From contig BFEA01000585.1 in NCBI GenBank assembly GCA_003427395.1, positions 60,705-89,950 of the forward strand: DNA of 29,246 nt, given 5' to 3'. How positions within the stretch are numbered: position 1 is the stretch's first letter; every line of letters starts with the position of its first letter. Under the pieces are notes generated by a model. The model ran no database searches and was not told where the DNA came from. It worked only from the letters and a program-made list of their open reading frames with translations. Below are positions 18,670 to 28,912 of this stretch, piece by piece. A program made the position numbers and the translations under genes. The DNA comes from Chara braunii (Eukaryota > Streptophyta > Charophyceae > Charales > Characeae).

Positions 18670-18748
18670 CCTCACTTGGTGAAAATGGTAAACACGACAG
18701 ACTTAAAATCTGTTCCTACGGGTTATCAGTTCAAGTCTGATAGTGAGC
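18670..18748 (+). tRNA. trnL: tRNA-Leu(UAA)-like, mitochondrial type, well folded
   Basis: The acceptor CCTCACT pairs with AGTGAGC at six of seven positions. D-arm GTG/CAC, anticodon arm CAGA-CTTAAAA-TCTG (anticodon UAA), short variable arm, and T-arm ATCAG-TTCAAGT-CTGAT are all complete. The sequence resembles plant mitochondrial trnL(UAA). It is the best preserved of three copies in 620 bp. Being inside duplicated nuclear DNA it is probably a relic, but the fold would permit function. Confidence 0.7.
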
Positions 18749-18765
18749 ATGCAATGATTCGAAGA

Positions 18766-18844
18766 CTTCACTTGGTGAAAATGATAAACACGACAGACTT
18801 AAAATTTGTTCCTACGGGTTATCAATTCAAGTCTGATCGTAAGG
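18766..18844 (+). tRNA. tRNA-Leu(UAA)-like pseudogene, tandem copy
   Basis: It is a 96-bp-offset copy of the preceding sequence with decayed stems: the acceptor has two mismatches, a T-stem pair is lost (ATCAA/CTGAT), and the anticodon stem changed from TCTG to TTTG. Confidence 0.6.
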
Positions 18845-19136
18845 ATACAATGATTCGAAGACTTTGTCGCATTCCTCCAATGGTGACACAATAACGATCA
18901 TAACAATCTCTTCGTGTACCTACGGGTAAATCATATAATTGCATTTTTCAATTTGTTGGAAAATGGTACTCGTTGATTCGTGGAAAGTGATTCACCACCT
19001 AATAGCTTTAAGTTTTTGTGACAAATTGGGGAACCCTAAACCCAACTTCTTTTATTTCCAAGATGCACAAAGAAACTCTGTGTCACGTATCTCTGGACTT
19101 CTCCGTGGTCCCGCCAATTACTATCACGTAACGGAC

Positions 19137-21045
19137 TTAAAGCGCGAATGCAGAATGGAGAAGCAAATACTCGTCGACAATGTTGTAGTGGCTAGCCGAC
19201 GGGTGGTCGAAGAAAGCTACTCGTAAAGAGTGGTGTAGTCTGGATTTGTCTTGTCTGCACGTACAAAATGCTGATGTAGGGTCTTCGTCGAAGTCGAAGA
19301 CGTGGTGTATCAATGCGCATAGACCGACTCTTCGTGAAAGAGCATCTGTCGCTCGATTGGAGAGACCCGAGATGTGTTTTGGTGTGAAGTCGAACTGGTT
19401 GATGAAGTACATCCATCTTCTGATTATGCTACTCACCGTGTCTTGCGTCTTGTAGTAGGTCAATGGGTTGTTGTCCGTCACCCAAATGAACTTACAACAC
19501 CCGAAGAGGAAGTGTCTCAATCGTTTTAGTATTATGACAAAGGCCATCAACTTCTTCCTCGTGTCATCAAGCGAGTTGATGGGGGCCACCTTTTGGCTGA
19601 AGTATTCATCTGGGTGCCAGTCTTCGCTGTCGTGCTGTTTCAAGATTGTACCAATGTTGTAGCCCGAAGCGTTCGCAGTCACTCTTGTAGGCAAGGTTGG
19701 GTCATACATGCTCAAAACGGGAGCCATGAGCATCGTCATCTTAAACTTGTGGAACGAACTCCGGACTTCGTCGGTGAAGTGGAAGTGCACCCCTTCGGAC
19801 ACTGAAATCGTGACCAAGGTGCGGCGATCCGTGCATATCCGCGGATAAAGTGTTGATAGTACATGCCCAATCCCATGAAGGAGCGAACCTCCGTGGTGTT
19901 GGTTTGTTCCGACCAATCTTGGATGGCCTGAATTTTGTCTGCAAGCGGACGACCCAAGTATTTGAGCTCTTGTTGAGCGAACTCACACTTGGCTCGATTG
20001 ACCTTGTACTTGGCCTTACGTAGCCTCTCCAAAACGGTGCGTAGGTGCGTGAGGTGCTCGTCCAAGGTACTATAAACCAAGATGTCGTCGAGGTAGATGA
20101 GCACGAACCGATCCAACATGTCGCGAAACTTCGTCGTCATTGCCGCTTGGAAAGTAGTCGGGGCATTCGTGAGGCCGAACGACATTACGACCCACTCAAA
20201 ATGCCCATACCGCGTCGGGAACTCGGTTTTGTACCGGTCCCGCGAATGGATCCCAATTTGGTGATAACCGGATTGAGATCCAACTTCAAGAAGTACGTGG
20301 CGTCGCCCAAACATTCAAGAAGGTTGTCAATGCGTGGGAGCGGGCCAACATTAACAGTTTGTGCGTTAAGTTTGCGATAATCAATGCAAAACCGCAAATC
20401 CTTTTTCTTCTTCCAAACAAAGAGAACGGTTGCATCTTAGCGCAAGCAGCTAGGGCGAATCCAACCCTTTCCAATGAGGTCGTTGAGCTGCGTACGAAGC
20501 ACCTCAAGTTCCTCCTCGCTCATGTGGTAGATACAACCACGCAGAGGTATGACCCCGTCCTCGAGGATGATCTTGTGGCAAATAGGCCGATCCGGTACGA
20601 TTTCGGCAGGGGCTTCGAAGGTGTCGCCGAAGGGATCATGAAGCTCTACAATTCGTGGGTTCGGTGGCCCTTCCAATGCTGGCTCGTCTGATGGAGGGAT
20701 GACATGCAAGAAGCAAAGACCCATTTCTTCAAGGTCGTGTTGTGCGATGGAGTTGTGAATGCTCACCGTGGAAACCAGGTGACAACCAATCGAAGGGTGA
20801 GGTGGAGGAACCGTGCATGAGACTAACATGTCGTTCCCATCACGAATGTGAACGGTGTGACGGTAAAAGTTCACCGGGTGGTCCTCATTTGCCCAAGATC
20901 ATGTCAAACGTGGTGTCCAAGATGTCGAAGGACACAGCCTCACGTGGGTGCGGGGGGAAGCTCATGGGCACCGTGTCAAATGCACCAGTCGATGGACTTG
21001 TGGGTGTGACCGTCGACCAACGTGACTTGCGTGGGGTGCGACTTC
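19137..21045 (-). pseudogene. Ty3/gypsy pol remnant: protease, RT, RNase H
   Basis: Reading downwards, the protease C-terminal half (AVSFDILDTTFDMILGK, about 20890-21040) ends at a stop. Then come the linker (ILEDGVIPLRGCIYHMSEEE), RT start ([13 protein letters not shown] near 20390), SGYHQI, FGLTNAPTTFQAAM and the catalytic YLDDILVYS (20095-20084), and the RNase H region (DNNPLTYYKTQDTVSS, HISGLSNRATDALSRR). Frames shift near 20440, 20280 and 19800, and about eight residues are missing after KYLG. The RNase H motif normally TDASG reads TANASG, losing the first catalytic Asp. The protease DSG/DTG site, integrase and LTRs are not seen. It closely resembles Chara retroelement polyproteins from memory. 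Confidence 0.92.
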
Positions 21046-21530
21046 CTTCGAACGTGCGGTGTCACACTTTTTCCAATCGGGCAACTTCTGGTGACTGGAA
21101 AGACAACAGGCTGTCATGCAGGATTTTGATGAATTTTTGCAGTAAATAAATAAATTAATGTAAATCCCTTCCTGTTGCATTCGTCCAGCTGCGAGCGAGA
21201 CCCTTCAATTGCGGTCTACGCCGGTCCCCGGTCTTAGGAATCTTTGATTGTGATTCGGAACATCTAATGCAATTATGCAATTATTAAATTAAAATAAAAT
21301 GCACAACACATCATGATTATCAATTTAGGAACTTGAGAACTGTGACATGACCAACAAACAACAAATCGGTAAACAATAACAATGAAACAAGATCAGAATT
21401 GACTGACTCAAGGCAAAGACAAGATGGATGAGGGAAGGTGAAAACTCATAATAATCTCAAAAGGTACAAATGAAAAGACATGGCTAGCACTCGTCTAGAG
21501 TCCTCACTCATCCCTCTCAAGTCTCATCCT
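21046..21530. other. No gene seen
   Basis: Between the pol remnant and the next minus-strand frame there is AT-rich sequence without repeats or recognisable frames. Confidence 0.4.
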
Positions 21531-22870
21531 CTATTCATTCTTGACTGTTCGTCTCGAGCGCCTTGAGCCACGTCTAGGTATCGCTTGAGATTGTGGTCTA
21601 GTGATGTAGAACCACCTAAAGCCCATGAGTTCCGAATGAGTCCATCCAAGGCCAAAAATTTGAAAATCAAGCGTAGCACATAACTCCTTCCATATCGTAG
21701 GGAGATGTGGTCTTGAGAAGATCCCTTGCCTAAGGTGTCGAAACTTTGATGGTTCAATCACCGCCTCATAGTCAATCTCCACTGGTGAAACGTACCTTTT
21801 GGCCAGGTCAACCAAATCATCCCAGTAAGAACCATCAGTGAGGTAAAAAGCAGCAGGAGCCCTAGGGTAATCAGAGTATAACTTACGACCAAAGTTATGA
21901 ATCAGCTTTGCACTCTCCTGAAGCACCCGTGCTCTATCCTCAACATACCGGGCTGCCATAATCAAACCAGAATCAAAGTGATTATGAGTCTTTTTCCCCT
22001 TCTTTACATAATTCTCAAGTCTTGAATAGTTCTCTCTGCAAACTCTGTGAGAATTACAAAGATTGACAAATCTTCTTGTTTGAAACCGACTACACTGACA
22101 TATCGGTACTGGAAAGCATCCTTGGACGCTATCCTATTGAGATTGGTCAAGATAGACCCACCGGAAATGACTGAATTGTACTCATGTGCCGAGAAGGGTA
22201 GTGAAACTGATCTGAATATCTCTAATGAAAGCACTGACTGATTGATGTTGATCTGACAGCTGTGTCGATTAGTTCTGATTGCTGATCTTCGTTGTGGAAG
22301 TATGGGGTAGCTCACTCTGAAACTGCCAAGAAGAATTGGTCTGAGGTCATGAGGGGATATCTTGAGTCCCCTCAAACTTTGTCAATGGTTATTTGTCTGA
22401 ACTGATACTAATAGTGATACAAAATGCGAAAGAGCTGATTGTTGTCTGCAATTGGTGATGTTGCTGAATGTAAAGATGCTTCGCTGCTGAAGTTGACTGC
22501 TCGAAGGATCTTTGGAGAGGATTCAAGGGTAGGTATTGCTCTGGTCTAAGCCCACTGAGCATTGATTACCTCTCTTGCTCTTTGAACAGCCTCAAGGGAT
22601 CAGATTGTGTTGTGCAGCTCCCCATCGGACCCATGGATGTAGAACACATACTCTATGAACTCATGTCGATTCTTTACTCTTCGAACTGCAACATCTCTCT
22701 GCACCTTCCTATAGATTCCGATCTCATCAAATGATTCACTTGCCCCACTTTCTGCCTTGTCTCGGTAGAGGGTGCTGAGCATCATGAGAGTGTTTCTGCT
22801 TGCCATGCTTCTTTCCATTTGTTATCCGCCACAACCCCCAGGTAGTTGATTGAGAAGAAAAGGATGGTTT
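21531..22870 (-). pseudogene. Chain of protein-like frames of unknown family, interrupted
   Basis: Three stretches on one strand look coding: 22818-22600 (contains EIGIYRKVQRDVAVRRVKN, HEFIEYVFYIHGSDGELHN), about 22230-22080 (SGGSILTNLNRIASKDAFQ, RYVSVVGFKQ), and about 22080-21531 (GLIMAARYVEDRARVLQESA, YLTDGSYWDDLVDLAKRY, ending in an Arg/Ser-rich tail and a stop). The last runs on in frame upstream of its first ATG to join the second by one frame change near 22075. The first also seems to extend upstream in another frame (LGVVADNKWKEAWQAETL). A stop and AT-rich sequence lie between the first and second. Either introns or decay could explain this. I do not recognise the protein; a retroelement or virus-like origin is possible given its place between pol and gag remnants. 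Confidence 0.45.
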
Positions 22871-22899
22871 TCCCTTACATGAACTCTGAAGAAAAGATT

Positions 22900-25480
22900 A
22901 AAGTCGCTAATGATATGTCGTAATCTTGAAAGTTTATAGTTGTTAATTAGCTACAGCAACGGTCTCACTGGCAAGAAATCATTAGAATCGAGCTATTAAC
23001 TGCTAACTGTCACTATTAATGTTTCCTGTAGGACCTTGATACCCTGTTTTCTCAATCAATCAGTAACTTGCTAGCCACTCAACTTCAAATCAGCTTCGAC
23101 TTGCTGGTCAAGCTCTCGACGAGTTACTAGTTGTGTTAACACTCTCAGCAAAATGCTGGCTGTAAACTTTTTACCAGTAGAGTGTGAAGTCGCATAGGGT
23201 TCATGCACATGCAAAACAGGGGGACTGATCACAACTTTCCCTGCTCGAATGCTTCGTACGGTTTTTACTACCCAATTGCTTCACAGGTAGCAATTCTGAG
23301 AATTATGCCTCTCAAAATTTATTACCCTGCACTATGTTTTTCAATAGTTAACGAGTATGTGTTTGAATTAAAAGTCGAGTATATAGGATCAAATAAACTA
23401 AGAAATAACTGACAATGGGAAGAGTGTTATCAAGTCGTACTCGACATCTTCTTATAAAAGTACAATGTGGATAGCAATGTGGGAAAAACTCATTTCATGT
23501 ACCTGTGAGAGTGTTCTCCTGATTATAACAACCATCCACCCAGGATACAGTTACATACAACTTGTTCTCGTTCATGGGGTAAGCGTTGCTGGATAGTACT
23601 TCAGTGTGCACTACTGCAGTTCGAGTTCAAATAATACACAGGCCATGAACCTCACTCGATTAATACACAAAGTATGACCAGGTGTAAAACTCCACTGAGA
23701 ACACAAACTGGGTATTGCTAACGACAATACGACTCCAATTGTACACGAGATACTGCTAGTAGTTCCCCTCACTTTAACAGTATGCCGAACAGTGCTAGCA
23801 GTAAGCCCGCCTGAATAACACACTGGATACTGTTGAACGTAGCTCAAGCTTGTATATTACACAGGAGTTGTTGTATGATGTTCCCGCTCGAATAACGCAT
23901 AGGATACCACTGGTGCTCATCAGCACTCAAGTAAAACCTAGAGCACTACCAACGATATTGTCCTCCACTTACTGTACGAGGCGTTATTGGTCAGGTACAA
24001 CGCAAAGTACTTATAGCACTCTCCCCTCCCCATTTAAATACTACATAGGTGTTACTGTGCGAGACCCTTGCTCTGATACAACTGAGAGTAATCAGATCTC
24101 ACTGTAATATTCAAATAGAGGGAGAATTACTAAATACCGCAAATAGACAAAAAATAAATATGGCAGTTAATAAATCAAGCAAGAAGAAGCTTATCATGAT
24201 GGACAAAGCTCCCAATTGCTCGACATAGTGAAATCAACCATGATCTAGGTCGAATACTTGTCAGAAATTAACTTAGGTAAGGTACATTGTTTTTTTTTCA
24301 AACACTGTTACCCTTCTGTTAAGACATAGGGGTAGCTTTGCACTCGTCAAACCCCATATTTATCCCATCACTCTTTTCCTTCACTAAGTCATTCGAGGTA
24401 ACTAACACTAGGAATTCATCTCCATCAATCAAAATTTGGCGAGCAAATATGCAATCCTTTTTAAGATGTGTTGTTTCGTGTCCATCAGATAATCACAATT
24501 AAATACATAAATCAATGAAGCTATTAGTAGAAACTCTCCTTTGTTTCATGGTCTATCTTTTCCCCAGGAGAGGAACAACAACTTTATATCATACTCCGAT
24601 TTATAGGCCAGAGCTCAGTCAATAAGCTCCGAAGGTTCAGTGCTTATCACAGAGCTCGCCAGGGTCAACCAATAAGTCTTTACATTAGCAACCCTTCAAG
24701 AGAGAAATACAACGCTTGGGTAAGCATCAATCTCACTGAGAATATAAGTTTGGTATGACCAACTAGTCCTTCATAGAACAAGGTATGAGAGCAAAGATCA
24801 CAAGAGAAGTAAGTAGAAGGTTGAAAGAGAAGTCATATTTGTTTCACCCACGCATGCCCCTTGACATTCGAGAAGCGAAATCAGAGAGAGTGCACTGCCC
24901 GAGTATTTCCTACAACAATCAACAACTGCTCTCGATGGCTCAGTTCATAGATGCATCCACTGACACCACTCTAGAAGAATAGTAATTGGTGTATACTGCA
25001 GATGACGGAGTAGTTCCGTGCGTAGGGAGAGGGTCTGCTGCGGTTAAGAGTGATCACTTCCTTTTTCACGGGTAGCTAACCAGATTTACTGTCACTCACA
25101 AGCATATGAATGTACATATAATGAATAACAGAAAGGCTCTCACGTCACAACAAAACGGTAAGTCAGTGGCACAAGCAAGAGCCCATAGTTGTATACTTAC
25201 GTGGTTTTCAACTAAAAATCTACCCGCCACTTGTGACTCGAATAATGACTACAAAGTCTGAACAAGTCATTCGAAAAACTATAATGGCGGCGATTGCATT
25301 AAACCCACACGTGACACAATTAGTATACTTTTTTACTCATCCACAACATTCCCAGTGATACTCGTGATTGTTTAGTGGCCTTTGTCTCTTCTTCACTAAA
25401 TGACCTCAGGATTGATATCCTTAAGCTCAACAAGTTGAAATGCATACAGTGATCGACTAAGGCACAGAGAATAGATGACA
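22900..25480. other. Unassigned, with a degenerate repeated motif
   Basis: No recognisable gene. Between 23620 and 24050 a motif like AATAACACANNGGATACTG recurs at irregular spacing (near 23629, 23658, 23698, 23735, 23811, 23852, 23889, 24040). The rest shows only short frames, such as 24785-24982 (plus), with no family. Confidence 0.4.
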
Positions 25481-26841
25481 AAACCAGCCAAAAACCACAC
25501 ATGCGCCCCAAGCTCACACTGAAGTTTGATTCCTACCTGCCAAGTGGGATCCCTAGTGCTCAGTCGGTCTCTGGCATAATGGCAATTGTTGAGCATACGT
25601 GCACCAACCAATCTTTTTGTCTTTGCTTTGCATTCCGCTCGTGTCAGTAACGTCAACAGTCTACTAGTGTAAACCTTGAATAGTCTTTCGACCGTGAACG
25701 AGAGGTGGATAGTCGATTAGAGCTTGCATACAGGGAGTCGACAGGAGTAGGGTCCCACCTCACCTCCACAAAGTCCATAAAGCTTTCTAGAGTTTGGGTC
25801 TGGGTAAGAAGTGGCAGTGATCACCTCCTCCTCACACAGAGTACGCTTGGCCCTTACCCACAATTGAACCGTCCTCAACCAAGTGTCGAGGGCCTCATCC
25901 TTCTTGTCTCCTGTGAAGACAGTCGGGTTTCATTGGGGTCTTTGGGTACCAAGGTTGCTGTGGTCCAGTCTGTCCGGCTTGCTGAGCCGGTGGCTGGACC
26001 GGCTGCTGCCCTGCAACTGCAGCAGCTGGACCTGAGGATGAAGAAGCAACAGTCTGTGTTGCTGCCGCTGCCGTACCACCTGGTATGACACCAACTGTGG
26101 AACAAAGGGGCCTGTCATCGCCAGTAATGGAACTGGCGATGGAAAAGCTGCTTGCTGCCGGATACTGGGCCCGCTAGGTATGGAGGGCAGTGGTCCTCCC
26201 CTACCCTCCACGACAATCAGTATCTGGTCAAGGGTTGACTAGATTTCATCCAGTCATCTGCCAAAATATTCATTGAGACCCAACAGTCTTGCCCAGATGA
26301 TCTTTCCTGCATCATCTAGGACTCAATCATCTAACCCTTATAATGCAGCTTTGTCTGCCGCTGTGCTCTGTGATGTAGCTTTCCGAGTTCTAATCTTATA
26401 TTGTCTGTTGGTAGCATCCCTGAGTTGCTTTTCTAACTGTGTGCGGAGTAGCTCTACTTGCTGGAGTTCTAACTCCTCCCTAATGGGTGGAGGTGGCACT
26501 CTGTACTGTGAGCCTGCCATCTGACTGTTGGAGGGTCCTGCACTCATCCCACTGGATGAGACAAAGGACATTGCAAAGGGTCCTGAGGTCGGCTGACCTT
26601 GTGAGGTCGCCGCTGAAGTTGACATGGCGTCAGCACTAGCTGCTGCTGCTGCTGCTAACACACGTTCCGCCTCTGCGGCTGCCTGTCTGGCCCTATGCAA
26701 ACGTTGGGCCCTTGCTTCGGCCTGGAACCTTGCCTCGTCCCCTGGTAGCAGGACTTGAAACACAACGGGAATTTGTTGTGTAAGCCGCCGTGTTTGCCTC
26801 CTATCTTCAGTTGTTCCTTCCTCACTATCTGTACCGCTCAT
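25480..26841 (-). pseudogene. Ty3/gypsy gag remnant
   Basis: The frame opens at an ATG (26841) with MSGTDSEEGTTEDRRQTRR, an Ala/Glu-rich coiled region (EARAQRLHRARQAAAEAE), poly-Ala from GCT repeats, and a heptad-like LQQVELLRTQLEKQLRDATN, stopping at 26338. A Gln/Pro-rich linker in another frame ends QQPWYPKTPMKP (about 25925). After a frame change comes the gag core start FTGDKKDEALDTWLRTVQLW and KRTLCEEEVITAT. A deletion follows and a third frame reads LESFMDFVEVRWDPTP. A Cys/His-containing stretch near 25580 may be a decayed zinc knuckle. The layout matches gag of Chara-type Ty3 elements as I recall them. It is not continuous with the pol remnant 4.4 kb away. Confidence 0.85.
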
Positions 26842-27990
26842 CAGCTAGGCAGATCACTGTCTGCACTAGTGCCCTCGCTGGGGCCTACCACATCATGTGT
26901 CTGACCGAGTTGAAAAATAAAATACAATAAATAAATATTTGGCAAGTCAACCAGGCTACTGATCAGGTGGTGTCAACAAAATATACACAGACTCGGCAAA
27001 TGATCTCTTCCTACTTTGATCAGTTCCACTTACAGTAGCAACAAACATAACTTGCACTGGTAGACTACTCCAGCTCTATTCTAATGATGTCTGTTAGGTG
27101 TTAGCAGTCGGTCACACCTCAACTAATCAAAATAAAAATAAATCACTTGCACAGATGTATGCAGAAATGGAAATAATTATGTTTGTGTTCGAGCTACAAT
27201 TGGAACCTTCCCTTCCCCTGTATCCGACGATCCTGTCTTGCATCATCAAGCAGCGGTGTCTAAGGTGTGCATAACAGCCCACCCATGTGCCCAGGAATCC
27301 ACTTATGACCAGTTCTGCTCTTTGTTTACCCTCGTGTGCAATAGCCTTACATCCGATGATCTAGCTGATCAAGTGGCAATTTAAGGACAGCCCCCGAAGC
27401 CCTCAGTAATTTTTTAACGTCGCAGACAGGACGACGATCACAGCCAGATATCAGATCCCGGCCAGAGGTTCTCTATAGACGGTCTGGAACACATCTCGCA
27501 TAGGACTGGTCAGTCCATGTTCCCTCTACAGCGCAGCAAAGAGCTCAAAGGACAATGCAGCATGGCCTGAGTGCACTACTCCCGTGGGTTGGCATAGTGA
27601 CCGTGACTGGTGCTTCATCCAGGGCCCTTCAGAGGCACCGCCCTCTCCTACCAGATGCGCCACTAGGAAGGTTGTCGACTCTCGAGGTAGAGCGCTCACA
27701 ACTCCTGACCAAGAAGAGGACTCTCAAGTCGAACTCACTTCCTCACGGTAAGAAGAGATTGAGATGGGAAGATAAGGTAAGGGCATACCTGAAGATGGCT
27801 GCCCCCAACCACAAATTTCTCACCAGTTCAGATGACATGCATTTTGATAACCGGTCATACTGCCCTGAAACTCAGGCACCAGACCAAGGTTTTAGCACAG
27901 GCCATTTTGGGCCTGTTTTCAAGACAACCTTTGTTTGAGCTTCAACGCCAGGGTCTGGCACGTTTTGGCATTGGCAAGAGCAACCTCCTG
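26842..27990. other. Unassigned; possible gag leader/LTR sequence
   Basis: Being upstream of gag on the minus strand, this would be the place for a leader and 5' LTR, but I found no primer-binding site or TG...CA ends. The plus-strand frame at 27555-27938 has no recognisable domain. Confidence 0.35.
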
Positions 27991-28003
27991 GATGGGCCAG
28001 CAC

Positions 28004-28010
28004 TATATAA
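28004..28010 (+). promoter_or_regulatory. TATA box candidate, TATATAA
   Basis: It lies in the loop of an inverted repeat, GGGCCAG...CTGGCCC (27994-28018). Some 290 bp downstream is a donor-like CAG|GTTAGT (GT at 28297) and then a pyrimidine-rich acceptor-like TTCCTCTTCTCAG (ending 28345). That would make a very small 49-nt intron or be coincidence. The run leads toward the plus-strand frames at 28370 and 28909. Confidence 0.4.
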
Positions 28011-28369
28011 GACTGGCCCGCCCTGCAGGCTGCAGGTAGTTCATAGGGACTTTCCAGGCACTTCGCGTGCAGTTTAGGAGGTAGGAGGTAGTCTTCAGGA
28101 TTCGGCAGCAGCACTCTGGAGGAGCGCTGCAGTAGTAGTAGTAGCGCTAGCAGCAGTCTTCTGCGTTGGGCGCTATTAGGAGCTAGAGTAGCACTGGAGA
28201 GAGATAGAGATTGGGCGGAGGCCAGGGATACTGACCTGCACTGCCATAGCTTTGGCTCGTCGTTAAGGTACCTGCAACACAACGCCATCGTCACAGGTTA
28301 GTACCTGGCACATGAGAGAGAGAGTGTTTCTTCTTCCTCTTCTCAGTCCACCATCTCCCTCTCACCTCC

Positions 28370-28747
28370 TTGCTACCTGACTTCACTGCATCAGCAGACT
28401 ACGAGAGAGCGGGCTTGGTGACATTTGGATCCAGACTCGACATTGGGCTTCGGACATTTGACGAGGGATTATCTGGGACTTGTACCGAAGACTTGGTGGT
28501 GATGACATTCCCATCTCCCCCCTCTTCTTCCTCTGATCCCCTCCTCTTCGTTTGTGTATGGTCTGGTCCTGGCGCATTCTTCATGTGTGTAGCGCCAGAC
28601 CTCTTCACACCTTGTGATGAGGATGGTGTATGTTTGGTCTGCATTGCGACATTGATTGGGATAGTCATTGGTATTCTAGCATTCTGCGGCGCTGTCTTGT
28701 ACTATGTGAGAGAGGTCAGTCCCGGTCAGGTCAGGGCTTATATCTAA
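28370..28747 (+). CDS. Hypothetical frame with one membrane segment
   Basis: The frame is open for 125 codons but starts at TTG; no ATG lies near its start, so it would need to begin upstream through splicing. The product is acidic and Ser/Pro-rich in the middle, then has one strongly hydrophobic stretch (about residues 86-112, containing CIATLIGIVIGILAFCGAV) and a short tail. I recognise no family. It lies downstream of the TATA and splice-like signals at 28004-28345 and before a (TA)n tract. Chance openness remains quite possible. Confidence 0.25.
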   Translation: MLPDFTASADYERAGLVTFGSRLDIGLRTFDEGLSGTCTEDLVVMTFPSPPSSSSDPLLFVCVWSGPGAFFMCVAPDLFTPCDEDGVCLVCIATLIGIVIGILAFCGAVLYYVREVSPGQVRAYI

Positions 28748-28865
28748 GTCTTCCCCTGCGCTATTATGTGTCATTTTGTATGTATCAGGATGTACATTGC
28801 TTGTTGAGATTCCACTAGCACTGCATTGTCCATTCAGTCCTTTTCGTCACATTGCGGATCCTTGG

Positions 28866-28866
<1 letters not shown>

Positions 28867-28909
<43 letters not shown>
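28867..28909. repeat. (TA)n microsatellite
   Basis: About 21 TA repeats, a likely cause of the poor sequence quality (Ns) that follows. Confidence 0.95.

Positions 28910-28912
<3 letters not shown>

Larger units (their letters stand above)
18223..18749. repeat. Inverted repeat with tRNA-like arms
   Basis: Roughly 18223-18395 and 18575-18749 are inverted copies. Beyond the tRNA part they share TTGATTTTCAAGAGTT against its complement, and matching segments around GGGACGCC against GGGCGTCC. The spacer of about 180 bp is AT-rich and holds a poly-T run. Confidence 0.75.

Noticed and set aside
19246-20691. Plus-strand frames opposite the pol remnant
   Set aside because: They are antisense to clearly recognisable RT and RNase H sequence.
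25705-26088. Plus-strand frame of 127 codons
   Set aside because: The minus strand of the same bases carries the gag core and its Gln/Pro linker.
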